DNA of 64,000 nt. It comes from Phyllobacterium endophyticum. GTDB taxonomy: Bacteria; Pseudomonadota; Alphaproteobacteria; Rhizobiales; Rhizobiaceae. Made by a program: the position numbers and the translations under genes. The notes beneath the pieces are model-generated. The model ran no database searches and was not told the DNA's origin. It saw only the letters and a list, made by a program, of their open reading frames with translations. Of the stretch, positions 16,937 through 24,904 are shown piece after piece; position 1 is the first letter of the stretch; the number at the start of each line of letters is the position of its first letter. The stretch covers positions 372,001 through 436,000 of the forward strand of contig NZ_PGGN01000002.1 of the NCBI RefSeq assembly GCF_003010935.1. Direction: 5' to 3'.

Positions 16937-17185
16937 ATGGACGAACTCGGATTTCCAGATGTGGTGGTTTTAGGTCCGCGCTCGGGAGAGCAGCGGTTGC
17001 TCACCTCAGTGCCTGCAGCGTTGGCATTCATGATGGAGAGATGGCCTGGCCACACGGGGCCGAATAGACAGATAGCTCTTGATGCGCTGAACCTTGCCCT
17101 TGCTGGCAAAGGTTCTGCTGAAGACGCAAGAACCGCCTTCGTGTGCGCAGCTGACGAAGCAGGAATTTTGGCGCCGCTTGTTTAA
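16937..17185 (+). CDS. DUF982-type small protein
   Basis: An 82-residue protein matching the DUF982 layout found in large numbers in rhizobia: VVVLGPRSGEQRLLTSVPAA, then FMMERWPGHTGPNRQIAL, and a helical end with GKGSAEDARTAFVCAADEAGI. The function of the family is unknown, though members are often on accessory DNA and in stress regions. A GTG at 16931 could add two residues. It faces the zinc-ribbon gene tail to tail. Confidence 0.85.
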   Translation: MDELGFPDVVVLGPRSGEQRLLTSVPAALAFMMERWPGHTGPNRQIALDALNLALAGKGSAEDARTAFVCAADEAGILAPLV

Positions 17186-17219
17186 CGTTGTGAACGCTTT
17201 GACGGACAGACGTAGACTG

Positions 17220-17537
17220 CTAGACGTCCGGTGCGACTTCCTTTTGAGGCTCAGACTCAATCAACGCCGCTCGAAGTTGCTCTGGGCCACCGCTCGCCAG
17301 TTCATGGGCGTGCATCGTGTCCTGATTGATTCTCGTAATTTGGCCCTCATCAAGACGAAAAGCGCCGTCCATTCCGCCTTGCGAGAAGAAGTCGGTTTCC
17401 AGCTCTTCCCAGGTGCCAAGGAACTCACCGCACGTCGTGCAGGTGATAGGCGAGTGGCCTGAAAGCATGTGGGGAATTCTAAGGTAGATCGTCTTGCAGT
17501 TGGGGCAGTCCAGCTTGTGGTCCAGTTCCTGAGACAT
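17220..17537 (-). CDS. Small zinc-ribbon protein
   Basis: A 105-residue protein with two CxxC pairs, CPNCKTIYLRIP and CTTCGEFLGTWEELE, about 22 residues apart, which should form a zinc ribbon. The following segment (DFFSQGGMDGAFRLDEGQI) and the tail are hydrophilic. Zinc ribbons of this size bind nucleic acid or protein partners. The two pairs show the conserved CxxC...CxxCGxFLG pattern of a rhizobial family without a known role. A decayed relative may lie at 11082-11140. Confidence 0.7.
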   Translation of the reverse strand: MSQELDHKLDCPNCKTIYLRIPHMLSGHSPITCTTCGEFLGTWEELETDFFSQGGMDGAFRLDEGQITRINQDTMHAHELASGGPEQLRAALIESEPQKEVAPDV

Positions 17538-17709
17538 CTTGATGATCCCATGAAAGAGGCACTGACTCGCATACGAATATTCTGAAACTTGCGGTTTGCA
17601 AGTATGTGTCTGCTACCAGACACTGCTCTATGACCCATTATGCCAACGACTCATCAATCACACCGGTTCCAGCTTCAAATTGCAGTCAAGCGGAGGGCAT
17701 GTAAGCGCC

Positions 17710-17912
17710 CTACGCCTTTTGGAGGATGTCCGGATAGCTACACATACCTAGGGCGGCAATGGGTGTATCTTCTCCATCCACTGATCGTATAATTTCCCTC
17801 CAATCGAGATAACGGTCAGCTTACTTGGGAGAAGAAGGGAGAGTTGTCTCCGCGCCCCGCGCGAACCTTTTCCTCTTCTCCCTCTTTGCCAGGCGGTACT
17901 ACGGGTGTTCAT
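17710..17912 (-). pseudogene. Frameshifted copy of the small gene at 14177
   Basis: The minus strand carries the same gene as 14177-14407 with the start region (MNTRSTAWQRGRR after a GGAGG site) and the conserved end (GMCSYPDILQKA then TAG). The middle is shorter, and one extra C near 17780 (CCATCCACTGATC against CCATCACTGATC) together with a one-base loss nearby breaks the frame. The intact copy is 3.5 kb away. Confidence 0.65.
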
Positions 17913-17936
17913 AGACCTCCAGATGATGGTTTTCGC

Positions 17937-18023
17937 ATGGATCACAACTTTGCTGTCTTCGCTGCGATAGTGGTCGTTGCTTATTTCTTATTGGCGATCT
18001 ATCTCCCACCCTGGCCTAGGTAG
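17937..18023 (+). CDS. 28-residue single-span membrane protein
   Basis: The plus strand encodes 28 residues: MDHNFAVFAAIVVVAYFLLA followed by a short Pro-rich tail. Residues 5-23 form one membrane helix. The first 13 codons recur at 14432 with four differences that are all synonymous in this frame, which is evidence of selection on the peptide. No clear ribosome site is seen. It starts 24 bp from the divergent relic at 17912. Function unknown. Confidence 0.45.
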   Translation: MDHNFAVFAAIVVVAYFLLAIYLPPWPR

Positions 18024-18334
18024 CTGTGCACCAAGCCTCTTTTATGATTTCGGGGATTGGAGAGCCGACGGAAACGGATGTACTCTGTCATTTCCTGGCC
18101 GACTTGCCCCTTTCATTCACCGGTCAGGCGCTTCGGGAGGGAGAGAAAGAGACTGCTGCGGTGGGGGGCCTCCGCTTGTCGTGTCTTCACTCCCCTCCCA
18201 TCAAACGCCAACGGAGCATTGGGCCACGGCTCACGGTCCAATCCACCATGAAGCGGCGGCGTGCTCAAAAACACCTTTAAATTACAACGAACCCTCTCAA
18301 ATGATTGTTCATCATTCTGTGCATTTAATGGTGA
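18024..18334. other. Gap without a recognised gene
   Basis: This 311-bp stretch leads into the TadG-type gene. I see no gene, terminator or promoter motif that I can defend; the promoter of the Tad genes presumably lies here. Confidence 0.4.
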
Positions 18335-19579
18335 ATGAGAAGATGGCGCTTTCGTCACATACAACGTCTCAAGGCCTTTCTGCAGCGTTTTGCTGAGGAG
18401 GATGGCAACGTAGCTATTATCTTTGCGCTTTGCCTGCCACTCGTTATCGGTGGTGCGGGATTGGGTGTCGAAACATCTTACTGGTTTTACAGCGATTTGA
18501 AATTGCAAGCGGCGGCAGATGCATCTGCATATGCCGGTGCCCTAGAAAAGGCATCAGGATCGGGCACGCCCGCCATAGTTGCCGCCGCCACGTCTTCTGC
18601 GACGTCAAACTATTTCGAGACCTCGACAGGCGAGATCGAGGTCTTTACCCCTCCGTCGACTGGGCCGAATACGACAAAGCGCGCCGTAGAAGTGATCCTA
18701 CACCAAAGGCTGGGCCGGTTCTTTACGTCGATCTATTCTCAAACCCCTGTCCTCACGCAGGCCAGAGCCGTCGCACTTATTGCTGAGGCGTCCAAGGCCT
18801 GCATTCTCGCACTTGATCCGTCCGCTTCCAATGCGGCCCTTTTTTCCGGCAGTTCAGACGTTAAGCTGAAGGGCTGTTCGGTAATAGCTAACTCGATAGA
18901 TCCGAACGCGATCAAGGTACAAGGTTCCGCCAAACTCGAAGTGGATTGCCTCATCTCAGCCGGAGGCGTGGACACGGGCAACGGCGCTGTCAAGACTGTT
19001 TGTGCAGCGCCTATTACAAAAGCATCGATAGCGTCTGATCCCTTTGCCGGCATCGCCGCACCGCAAGCCTCGGCAACATGTCAGAACGCCAAGGCCAATT
19101 CGCTCAAGCCCGGGACATACTGCAGTGGACTTGCGCTCAGCGGCAACGTAAGCCTTTCTCCCGGCGTTTATGTCATCAAGGGCGGTGATTTCAAGATAAA
19201 TGCAAATGCACGTGTCCAGGGGGACGGGGTCACAATTTACCTGGCGGAAGGTTCGCGTGTGAGCATGAACGGTAACGCAACCGTTCAACTTAGCGCTCCA
19301 ACGTCCGGGGTTTATTCGGGCATATTGTTCTTTGGCGATCGATCGAGCGTCGGAGGATCCAACACGTTCAATGGAACGGCGGATTCACTACTTACCGGGG
19401 CGCTCTATTTTGCCGTGCAACAGGTCCGGTATCTCGGAAACTTTTCAGGAGAGGGCGGGTGCTCGCAAGTTGTCGCCGGAACCATCGAGTGGACAGGAAA
19501 CACAGGCATCAACCAGGATTGTAGCAGCCTCGGAATGCGGGATATTCCGGCGGCGCAGTCCATCCAGCTGGTGGAGTAA
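18335..19579 (+). CDS. TadG-like pilus assembly protein with Tad N-terminal domain
   Basis: This 414-residue protein begins with a short basic leader, then EEDGNVAIIFALCLPLVIGGAGLGVETSYW split by the membrane helix at about residues 25-45, and LQAAADASAYAGAL, which is the signature of the Tad/Flp N-terminal domain. The rest is an extracytoplasmic domain rich in Ser, Gly and Ala with repeated beta strands (NVSLSPGVYVIKGGDFKIN). TadG-like proteins take part in assembly or anchoring of Flp pili. Two TadE-like genes follow directly, but the tad motor and secretin genes are not in the window, so this is a satellite cluster. Confidence 0.85.
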   Translation: MRRWRFRHIQRLKAFLQRFAEEDGNVAIIFALCLPLVIGGAGLGVETSYWFYSDLKLQAAADASAYAGALEKASGSGTPAIVAAATSSATSNYFETSTGEIEVFTPPSTGPNTTKRAVEVILHQRLGRFFTSIYSQTPVLTQARAVALIAEASKACILALDPSASNAALFSGSSDVKLKGCSVIANSIDPNAIKVQGSAKLEVDCLISAGGVDTGNGAVKTVCAAPITKASIASDPFAGIAAPQASATCQNAKANSLKPGTYCSGLALSGNVSLSPGVYVIKGGDFKINANARVQGDGVTIYLAEGSRVSMNGNATVQLSAPTSGVYSGILFFGDRSSVGGSNTFNGTADSLLTGALYFAVQQVRYLGNFSGEGGCSQVVAGTIEWTGNTGINQDCSSLGMRDIPAAQSIQLVE

Positions 19580-19580
19580 A

Positions 19581-20021
19581 ATGAAAACGCGCACGCCGCG
19601 GAAGTTTGGATGCGAGTCGGGCGTTGCGGCAATAGAGTTTGCCTTGATTGCTCCCATCCTTTGTCTGTTGTCACTCGGCATCATTGATGGCTGGTCCCTG
19701 GCATCAAGCGCATTGTCCATGCGCGCAGGCGTAAAAACAGCGGCCAATATGGTGATGCAAGGTGCTTCGGATGATGCGGCGATCGAACGGGTCGCGCTTG
19801 CAAGCTGGGACAGCCGTCCCGCGGATGCGCAGGTTCTGTTAACCCGTATATACATGTGCGGCGACAGCGTAGTCACGTCATCGATGTTGTGTGAAGGCTC
19901 AAAGACACCCTCAATCTTAATCCGCATTCAGGCGCAGGCGATGTGGACCGCACCGTACGACCTCGACATATATCCGGTTTCACGCGAGCTAAGTCATGAA
20001 CAGGTGATACGTGTCCGGTAA
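19581..20021 (+). CDS. TadE-like pseudopilin
   Basis: From the ATG at 19581 this encodes 146 residues. A basic leader (KTRTPRKFGCESG) precedes VAAIEFALIAPILCLLSLGI, the pseudopilin-type membrane segment with the Glu at position five after the cleavage region that marks TadE/TadF proteins. GGTGGAG is just before the ATG, and the gene starts one base after the TadG stop. The prepilin peptidase of a Flp system would process it. The role is probably in Flp pilus biogenesis. Confidence 0.85.
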   Translation: MKTRTPRKFGCESGVAAIEFALIAPILCLLSLGIIDGWSLASSALSMRAGVKTAANMVMQGASDDAAIERVALASWDSRPADAQVLLTRIYMCGDSVVTSSMLCEGSKTPSILIRIQAQAMWTAPYDLDIYPVSRELSHEQVIRVR

Positions 20022-20412
20022 CCTTTCCTTCAAAGACGATGAGAGGGGAGGAACCGCGGTCGAGTTCGCACTCGTAGCGCCATTGCTGATGATGTTTTTG
20101 CTGGGCATTATTGTGTTCGGGTGGAGCATGAACGCAATGTCCAGCGTCCGGTACGCCCTCGAGGAGACCTCTCGGGCACTCCAGCTAAAAAATTCGCTGA
20201 GCCAAAATGAAGTCGAGGCGCTAGTGCGGGAACATGTAAGCCAGTTACGATTGCAAAATATCTCGGTGTCGTTGGCATTTGACCAACCTGACGGCGGGTT
20301 CAGAATGGCGCACGTTACTGCCACATACGCCTTTGTGGTTGAGATACCTTTGATCGACCAATATCCAGTGAGTTATGCTGCCTCTATAACAGTGCCCATG
20401 ATTGCGCCGTAG
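20011..20412 (+). CDS. TadE-like pseudopilin
   Basis: A 133-residue protein with a GTG start that overlaps the previous gene by 11 bp; AGGTG lies just upstream. It has the pseudopilin signature ERGGTAVEFALVAPLLMMFL with the conserved Glu, then a C-terminal periplasmic domain. It forms a three-gene unit with the TadG and first TadE genes. The two TadE-like proteins are probably the minor pseudopilins of one Flp pilus. Confidence 0.85.
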   Translation: MSGNLSFKDDERGGTAVEFALVAPLLMMFLLGIIVFGWSMNAMSSVRYALEETSRALQLKNSLSQNEVEALVREHVSQLRLQNISVSLAFDQPDGGFRMAHVTATYAFVVEIPLIDQYPVSYAASITVPMIAP

Positions 20413-20691
20413 GAGGCCGTCTGATCGATACCTTCAAAGGCCTGGTCGGCCACTGAGCCCTCTTTTGGCGAATAGAGTCTCGGAGGCCCGCAGGTGTTTC
20501 CCGGAGTTAGCGACCGTTTTTTTAGCGCTCCAAAGGAAACTGACACAGGGATTGCAGTGATTTAACCGCGTCGGACCTCCTACTCGTGTTTTCACCGCTC
20601 GTTGTTAAGAAAGCGATAGACGATGAGGCCAAAAGCCGATAGCGCCTGTATGGGCGTGACTTCAAGGCGCAAAGCAAAAAACCTAGCGGAT

Positions 20692-21804
20692 CTAGGCAGG
20701 CAGTTTAAGCGTGAACCGAGTCGAGGCGTGATCAGATGATGCAGATAACGTTCCGCCATGTGCCTGAGCAATTTGCGCACAAATGTATAGGCCAAGGCCA
20801 AGACCTTGGTGACTTGCCCTTTCAGCCTCACGTTTGAATGGTTGGAACAGGTTTTGGAGTACGGAAGGTGGGATCGGAAGCCCGGTGTTTGCGACTGTTA
20901 ATTCAAAACCCGATGCGTTCTGTGTAGCGGTTATGGAAACGGGCCCATCGTGCGCACCATGGGTCAAAGCGTTTGCGACCAAGTTGGACACGAGCTGCGA
21001 CAATCGCCCGGGATCGCATAGTGCCGGGAGAGGAAGATCAAGCTGAGTTTTGATCTGCCTGTCAGGGTTCGAGATCCGAAGTTCTTCAATTGCGTGTAAA
21101 AGAACTGGTTCGAGAAGCACCGGATGCAGGTCGAGCGAAATCCCGCCACCAAGTCTCCCCCGTGCGAAATCCAGAATGTCATCAATCAACGCTGCCATGC
21201 GTATCGTGCTCGATCTGACAAGATCAACGATAGCAACTGCCCTTCGATCGAGCGGTCTCTTGGCGAGCAGCCGGATGCCAGCATCGATGGATGCCAAAGG
21301 GTTGCGGAGATCGTGGCCCAGAACAGCGATGAACTGCTCGCGCAAGGCGGACACCTCTTGCTCCGATCGAAGGCCTTTGACGGCCTGTGCTCGTTCCTCA
21401 CGAAGGTTCTGCTCATATTTTCGTCGATCAACCGCGCGAAAGAATGTGAAGCGGACGAACATGACAGAGCCCTGTTCGTCCTTTCGCTCCATGGCGTTGG
21501 CAATCACCGGAAGTCGCTTGCCGTGACTGCCAATCAACTCGAGCGCCACCTCGTCGAACATTCCCTGCATGTGGAGCAAGGGACGCAGGTGTGTCTCGAA
21601 AAAGATCTTACCTCCTATACTGAGAAGGTCGGTTACGTTCATTTTTGTGAGGTCTTCAGGGTTATAGCCCAACCAGGCACCCACACGGGCGTTCGCCCGC
21701 AATATCACGCCCGTGGGTGATGCTATTACATACCCGTTGAGCGACCGATCAAAGAAGTCTTCGAAGTCGTCTATAAGGCTGTCATCTGCCTGTTGAGAGT
21801 TCAT
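20692..21804 (-). CDS. PAS-domain sensor histidine kinase paired with an RsbQ-like hydrolase
   Basis: This 370-residue protein has an N-terminal PAS domain (residues 15-125, with NARVGAWLGYNPEDL and FFETHLRPLLHMQG, a pattern I associate with RsbP-type PAS domains), a short coiled coil, a HisKA box with phospho-acceptor His164 in GHDLRNPLAS, and an ATPase domain with LVSNLVANALTHG and GLGLGLYICAQIA. There is no membrane segment, so it is cytosolic. Its start lies 23 bp inside the end of the RsbQ-like gene. In Bacillus, RsbQ is needed for the PAS domain of RsbP to act; here the output would be a kinase instead of a phosphatase. No response regulator is adjacent. Confidence 0.92.
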   Translation of the reverse strand: MNSQQADDSLIDDFEDFFDRSLNGYVIASPTGVILRANARVGAWLGYNPEDLTKMNVTDLLSIGGKIFFETHLRPLLHMQGMFDEVALELIGSHGKRLPVIANAMERKDEQGSVMFVRFTFFRAVDRRKYEQNLREERAQAVKGLRSEQEVSALREQFIAVLGHDLRNPLASIDAGIRLLAKRPLDRRAVAIVDLVRSSTIRMAALIDDILDFARGRLGGGISLDLHPVLLEPVLLHAIEELRISNPDRQIKTQLDLPLPALCDPGRLSQLVSNLVANALTHGAHDGPVSITATQNASGFELTVANTGLPIPPSVLQNLFQPFKREAERASHQGLGLGLYICAQIAQAHGGTLSASSDHASTRFTLKLPA

Positions 21805-22591
21805 CCAGATATTCTTTGATATGTGCTATGGTTTCCTCAGGTGCGCTTAGATTCGGACAATGGCCAGTCGCTTTCATAACTACAAGCCTGCTGCCGGGAA
21901 TATTCCGGTGGACGTATTCGCCCACCGCTTCCGGCGCAATCACATCATTCGAGCATTGGAGAACAAGAACCGGGATGTCGATCCCCGAAATCTCCGGTCG
22001 CGTGTCGGATAGAAACGTCGTGTGGGCAAAGTGCTTGGCGATGGCAGGATCGGTCCGGCAGAAGCTGTTGGTCAGTTCCTCAACCAGTTCAGTTCGATCT
22101 GGATTGCCCATAATTACGGGTGCCATTGCTGCGGACCAACCAAGATGGTTGGTATCGAGAAACTCCAGCAGTTCTTCCATTTGCGGCAGCGTAAAGCCGC
22201 CAACATAGCCGTCATCGTTGATATAGCACGGGGACGGTCCAACCAGGACAAGCGCCTTGAACATTTCACGGGCTTTCTTGGCAGCAATAATACCGATCAT
22301 TGCACTGACCGAGTGGCCTACGAAAACGGCGTCCTTTATTGCAAGTTCACGACCGATCTCGACAATGTCGTCGGCATATCCCTCAAGCGAACCATACTTC
22401 TCGTAAGAATATGCTGACAGATCCGATCCGCCAGCGCCGACATTATCAAACAATACCGTCTTATATTGGTCTTCGAAGGCTGGAGACACATAGCGCCACA
22501 TGGCCTTATCGCAGCCAAAGCCATGCGCAAACATGATCGTACCAGGACCTTCCCCGTACACAGACACGTTGTTCCGTTCAAGGATACCCAT
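21782..22591 (-). CDS. RsbQ-like alpha/beta hydrolase
   Basis: This 269-residue protein aligns well in memory with Bacillus subtilis RsbQ: RNNVSVYGEGPGTIMFAHGF, LVGPSPCYIND, GGFT and ILQCSNDVIAPEAVG-like segments are all shared. The catalytic Ser is in FVGHSVSAMIG (residue 94), the Asp in CSNDVIAP and the His in GHCPNLSAPE. RsbQ is related to the strigolactone/karrikin receptors D14 and KAI2. I take the ATG at 22591 as the start; the TTG just before it adds one residue. The stop overlaps the start of the PAS kinase gene, which means the two products almost certainly act together as a small-molecule or energy sensor. Confidence 0.92.
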   Translation of the reverse strand: MGILERNNVSVYGEGPGTIMFAHGFGCDKAMWRYVSPAFEDQYKTVLFDNVGAGGSDLSAYSYEKYGSLEGYADDIVEIGRELAIKDAVFVGHSVSAMIGIIAAKKAREMFKALVLVGPSPCYINDDGYVGGFTLPQMEELLEFLDTNHLGWSAAMAPVIMGNPDRTELVEELTNSFCRTDPAIAKHFAHTTFLSDTRPEISGIDIPVLVLQCSNDVIAPEAVGEYVHRNIPGSRLVVMKATGHCPNLSAPEETIAHIKEYLDELSTGR

Positions 22592-22779
22592 CAAAGCTCT
22601 CGCGTTACTGCATTAGGAAACATAGCGTATTGAAGAGGATAACATACGTCATCGCGCAACTGCTGCAATACTCCTGTTGATCACGGCGGCATCGTCGAAC
22701 AATCGGGCCTCTTAATGTCGTTGCAATAATTCTGATTGCGATTGGGCTCGCTTTGGCCATCTCCCAGCTACGTGAGCGC

Positions 22780-22974
22780 TTACGGGGACCTTGTTAGCCT
22801 CCCCCTACGTCTGAGATCTTGGTTATTAAGAAGGTCGACCAGGTCGTTCGCTTCCTCGGCGCTCATGCCGACACCGAACATTTCCAACACCAGCGTAGGC
22901 GAACCTGTGAACACGTCATAGACCGTCCAAGTGCCATCGACTTCTTGTCCAAGGTCATACCTTAGAGTTGCCAT
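22780..22974 (-). CDS. Small conserved protein, paralogue of the gene at 13336
   Basis: From the ATG at 22974 this encodes 64 residues with the same two-part pattern as the gene at 13336-13524: QEVDGTWTVYDVFTGSP and MSAEEANDLVDLLNN. The overall layout (short beta region, one amphipathic helix) is conserved, although the N- and C-termini differ. An in-frame ATG at 22989 would add five residues. Function unknown. Confidence 0.7.
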   Translation of the reverse strand: MATLRYDLGQEVDGTWTVYDVFTGSPTLVLEMFGVGMSAEEANDLVDLLNNQDLRRRGRLTRSP

Positions 22975-23242
22975 TGATTCACCCGTCAACTCAATGTGGC
23001 TCGCGGCATCGAACGTTCGCTCACGAGGAACAACTTAGTTGCTCGACACTTTCCAACGTCAAGGCGCTGTCCGATGCTGGAACCATGCTCACGCCGCTGT
23101 CAGTTGGGGCGATGTAGGCTGTGCGGGTGGAGCAACTTTCGGAATGCTCGGCTGATCGGTCTCCGCGAGCCAGCCATACGCCGTCTGTATTTCATTCTAA
23201 GAAAGTTACCAAGCTTTGCACCACTGTTTTTCATGACACCCT

Positions 23243-23419
23243 CTATTCGCCAGCATCTCCCTTGTGCTCGCTGCAATACCACTCCAGGCCATAGCGCTTG
23301 TCAAATCCGAATGCGCCCCACGACTTGCAGCCCGGATGCATGCAGTAGTGTTCGAACAAACCGGCTGGAGCTTTCTCCATATGTGAGGGGTAGAAAGGTT
23401 TGGACGGAGTTTCGGTCAT
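23243..23419 (-). CDS. Small Cys/His-rich protein, third gene of the HMCES operon
   Basis: A 58-residue protein with C-x3-H-P-G-C (CMHPGC), then WGAFGFDKRYGLEWYCSEH, giving four metal ligands of Cys and His that suggest a zinc site. Its ATG overlaps the TGA of the small membrane gene by one base (23419), so it is translationally coupled. I know the pattern only as a rhizobial hypothetical. The operon as a whole (HMCES, membrane protein, zinc protein) is tightly packed. Confidence 0.6.
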   Translation of the reverse strand: MTETPSKPFYPSHMEKAPAGLFEHYCMHPGCKSWGAFGFDKRYGLEWYCSEHKGDAGE

Positions 23420-23607
23420 CAAAAGGGTTTCGATAGAATTGGATCAAAGTGGAATGCGATGCCGATGAGGGTGAGGAAAAACATACTCAGCAAGACAACT
23501 CCAATCACTTGGCATAATGAACCGCGCGGGCATCGCGACACTTGAGATTTGTCAGCCCATTCCGCTTCCGTCTCAAGCGGCTCTTTTTTGTCGTTTGGGA
23601 AGCTCAT
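23419..23607 (-). CDS. Small single-span membrane protein, second gene of the HMCES operon
   Basis: A 62-residue protein with a soluble charged N-terminus (PNDKKEPLETEAEW), a CPRGSLC pair and one membrane helix at about residues 33-54 (VIGVVLLSMFFLTLIGIAF). Its start overlaps the stop of the HMCES gene by four bases (23604-23607) and its stop overlaps the next start. It is conserved in layout with no known role. Confidence 0.6.
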   Translation of the reverse strand: MSFPNDKKEPLETEAEWADKSQVSRCPRGSLCQVIGVVLLSMFFLTLIGIAFHFDPILSKPF

Positions 23608-24278
23608 AGCAGCAGCGGCTCTTCCTCGGCAGGGTCTGGCTGCGGCAAAACGATCAAACCCTCATCAGGCAGCGGCCTTTGCAGCTGCAGCGCTTCTTCG
23701 GCCGGCGCATTCATCCAGATATCGATTTCCTCGGCAGTCGTCAGAATGACAGGCATGGCCCTTTCGTGGATCGGCTTGACCACCGCGTTCGGCTCCGTCG
23801 TCAGGAAGGCAAAAATGTCGGCCTGCACCGGTCCCTCTTTTTTCTTTCTTATACTGTACCAGGGCGTCCAGATGCCGGCGAACCAGAACAGCGGCTTTTC
23901 TTCGTTGAGGGCAAACCAATAGAGCGGCTTCTTCTTCGTCATCGGATCCGGCTGCGGACCATATTCGGAAAAGCTCGTTGCCGGAACAACACAGCGGCTT
24001 TCCGGTCCGATCCAGCGCCGCCAATGCGGTGACCGCGGATTGCGGATATTGGTCACGCCGTAATCGACATCGCCTTTGATGAACTGCGGCGGCGTCGGCA
24101 TGCCCCATCTGGCAATTGCCAATTCCCGCTCGCCGCTTGCATCCTTGCGGCCGATCGGGGCAGGATAGTCGGGAAAGACGTCCATCTGCGGGGTCAGCCG
24201 GTTGGTCAGGTCATTGACCGGCAGGAACAGCTGCCGCATCGCTTCGTGGGTGGTGCTGGCGTTATACAAGTTGCACAT
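23604..24278 (-). CDS. SOS response-associated peptidase, HMCES/YedK family
   Basis: From the ATG at 24278 this encodes 224 residues beginning MCNLYN, so the catalytic Cys2 characteristic of the family is exposed after Met removal; the longer frame upstream would bury it. The conserved RCVVPATSFSEYG (with the catalytic Glu) and AMPVILT (preceded by the conserved His in HERAMP) are present. These proteins form covalent crosslinks with abasic sites in single-stranded DNA and protect them. The downstream coupled genes may assist. The gene sits between the Tad/Rsb region and msrB. Confidence 0.92.
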   Translation of the reverse strand: MCNLYNASTTHEAMRQLFLPVNDLTNRLTPQMDVFPDYPAPIGRKDASGERELAIARWGMPTPPQFIKGDVDYGVTNIRNPRSPHWRRWIGPESRCVVPATSFSEYGPQPDPMTKKKPLYWFALNEEKPLFWFAGIWTPWYSIRKKKEGPVQADIFAFLTTEPNAVVKPIHERAMPVILTTAEEIDIWMNAPAEEALQLQRPLPDEGLIVLPQPDPAEEEPLLL

Positions 24279-24357
24279 GGTTCGGATGATAAGCGATCGA
24301 TGCATGTTCACAAGCCGTCTGTTGCCGACGGCGAAACGTTGGTAGATATAGCCTCGT

Positions 24358-24840
24358 TTAATCCACCGGTTCGCCTTCGGGATCACCTCGACCGAGTTTG
24401 TTGGGAAGTGGTTGCCCGTTGGGTGTGAACGCGAGAGATCCTGAGTTTATGCAAAAGCGCTCGCCGGTCGGAGGCGGGCCGTCTGGAAAGACATGTCCTT
24501 GGTGCGCACCGCAACGGGCACAAACGATTTCCGTTCTGGTCATCCCGTATCGGGTATCCTGGACCCTACGCAGGTGACTGCGAGCGACCGGCGCGGTGAA
24601 ACTTGGCCAGCCGGTGCCACTCTCGAACTTTGATACCGCCTTAAACAGCGGCAGCCCGCACAACCGGCAAGTGTACAGACCCTTGCGCTTCTCATCTAGG
24701 AAAACACCGCAGAACGGTGCCTCTTCTCCATGTTCGAGCAGGAGTCGCCGCTCGTCCTGGCTGAGGTCGGCTACCAGCTCCCGCATTTGCTCCTGAGTGG
24801 GAGGCGTCAAGTCGAACAGCAGATCCAGTGTATCGCCCAT
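24358..24840 (-). CDS. msrB: Peptide-methionine (R)-S-oxide reductase
   Basis: From the ATG at 24840 (AAGGAGA just upstream) this encodes 160 residues. Two zinc CxxC pairs (CRLCG and CARCG), GTGWPSF and the catalytic Cys in RFCINSGSL mark MsrB. The enzyme reduces methionine-R-sulfoxide in proteins using thioredoxin. It lacks a signal peptide, so it works in the cytoplasm. The epoxide hydrolase gene is 64 bp upstream and likely on the same message. The C-terminal tail ([11 protein letters not shown]) is unstructured. Confidence 0.95.
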   Translation of the reverse strand: MGDTLDLLFDLTPPTQEQMRELVADLSQDERRLLLEHGEEAPFCGVFLDEKRKGLYTCRLCGLPLFKAVSKFESGTGWPSFTAPVARSHLRRVQDTRYGMTRTEIVCARCGAHQGHVFPDGPPPTGERFCINSGSLAFTPNGQPLPNKLGRGDPEGEPVD

Positions 24841-24904
24841 TTTGATGTCTCCTTGCTCCTGAATAGGACCGCGCGCGCATTTTCGCGCGCCGCCCAATTG
24901 AATC

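Noticed and set aside
16561-17109. Minus-strand 182-codon open frame over the DUF982 gene.
   Set aside because: Composition is that of a shadow frame, and the plus strand holds a recognisable DUF982-type gene in the same place.
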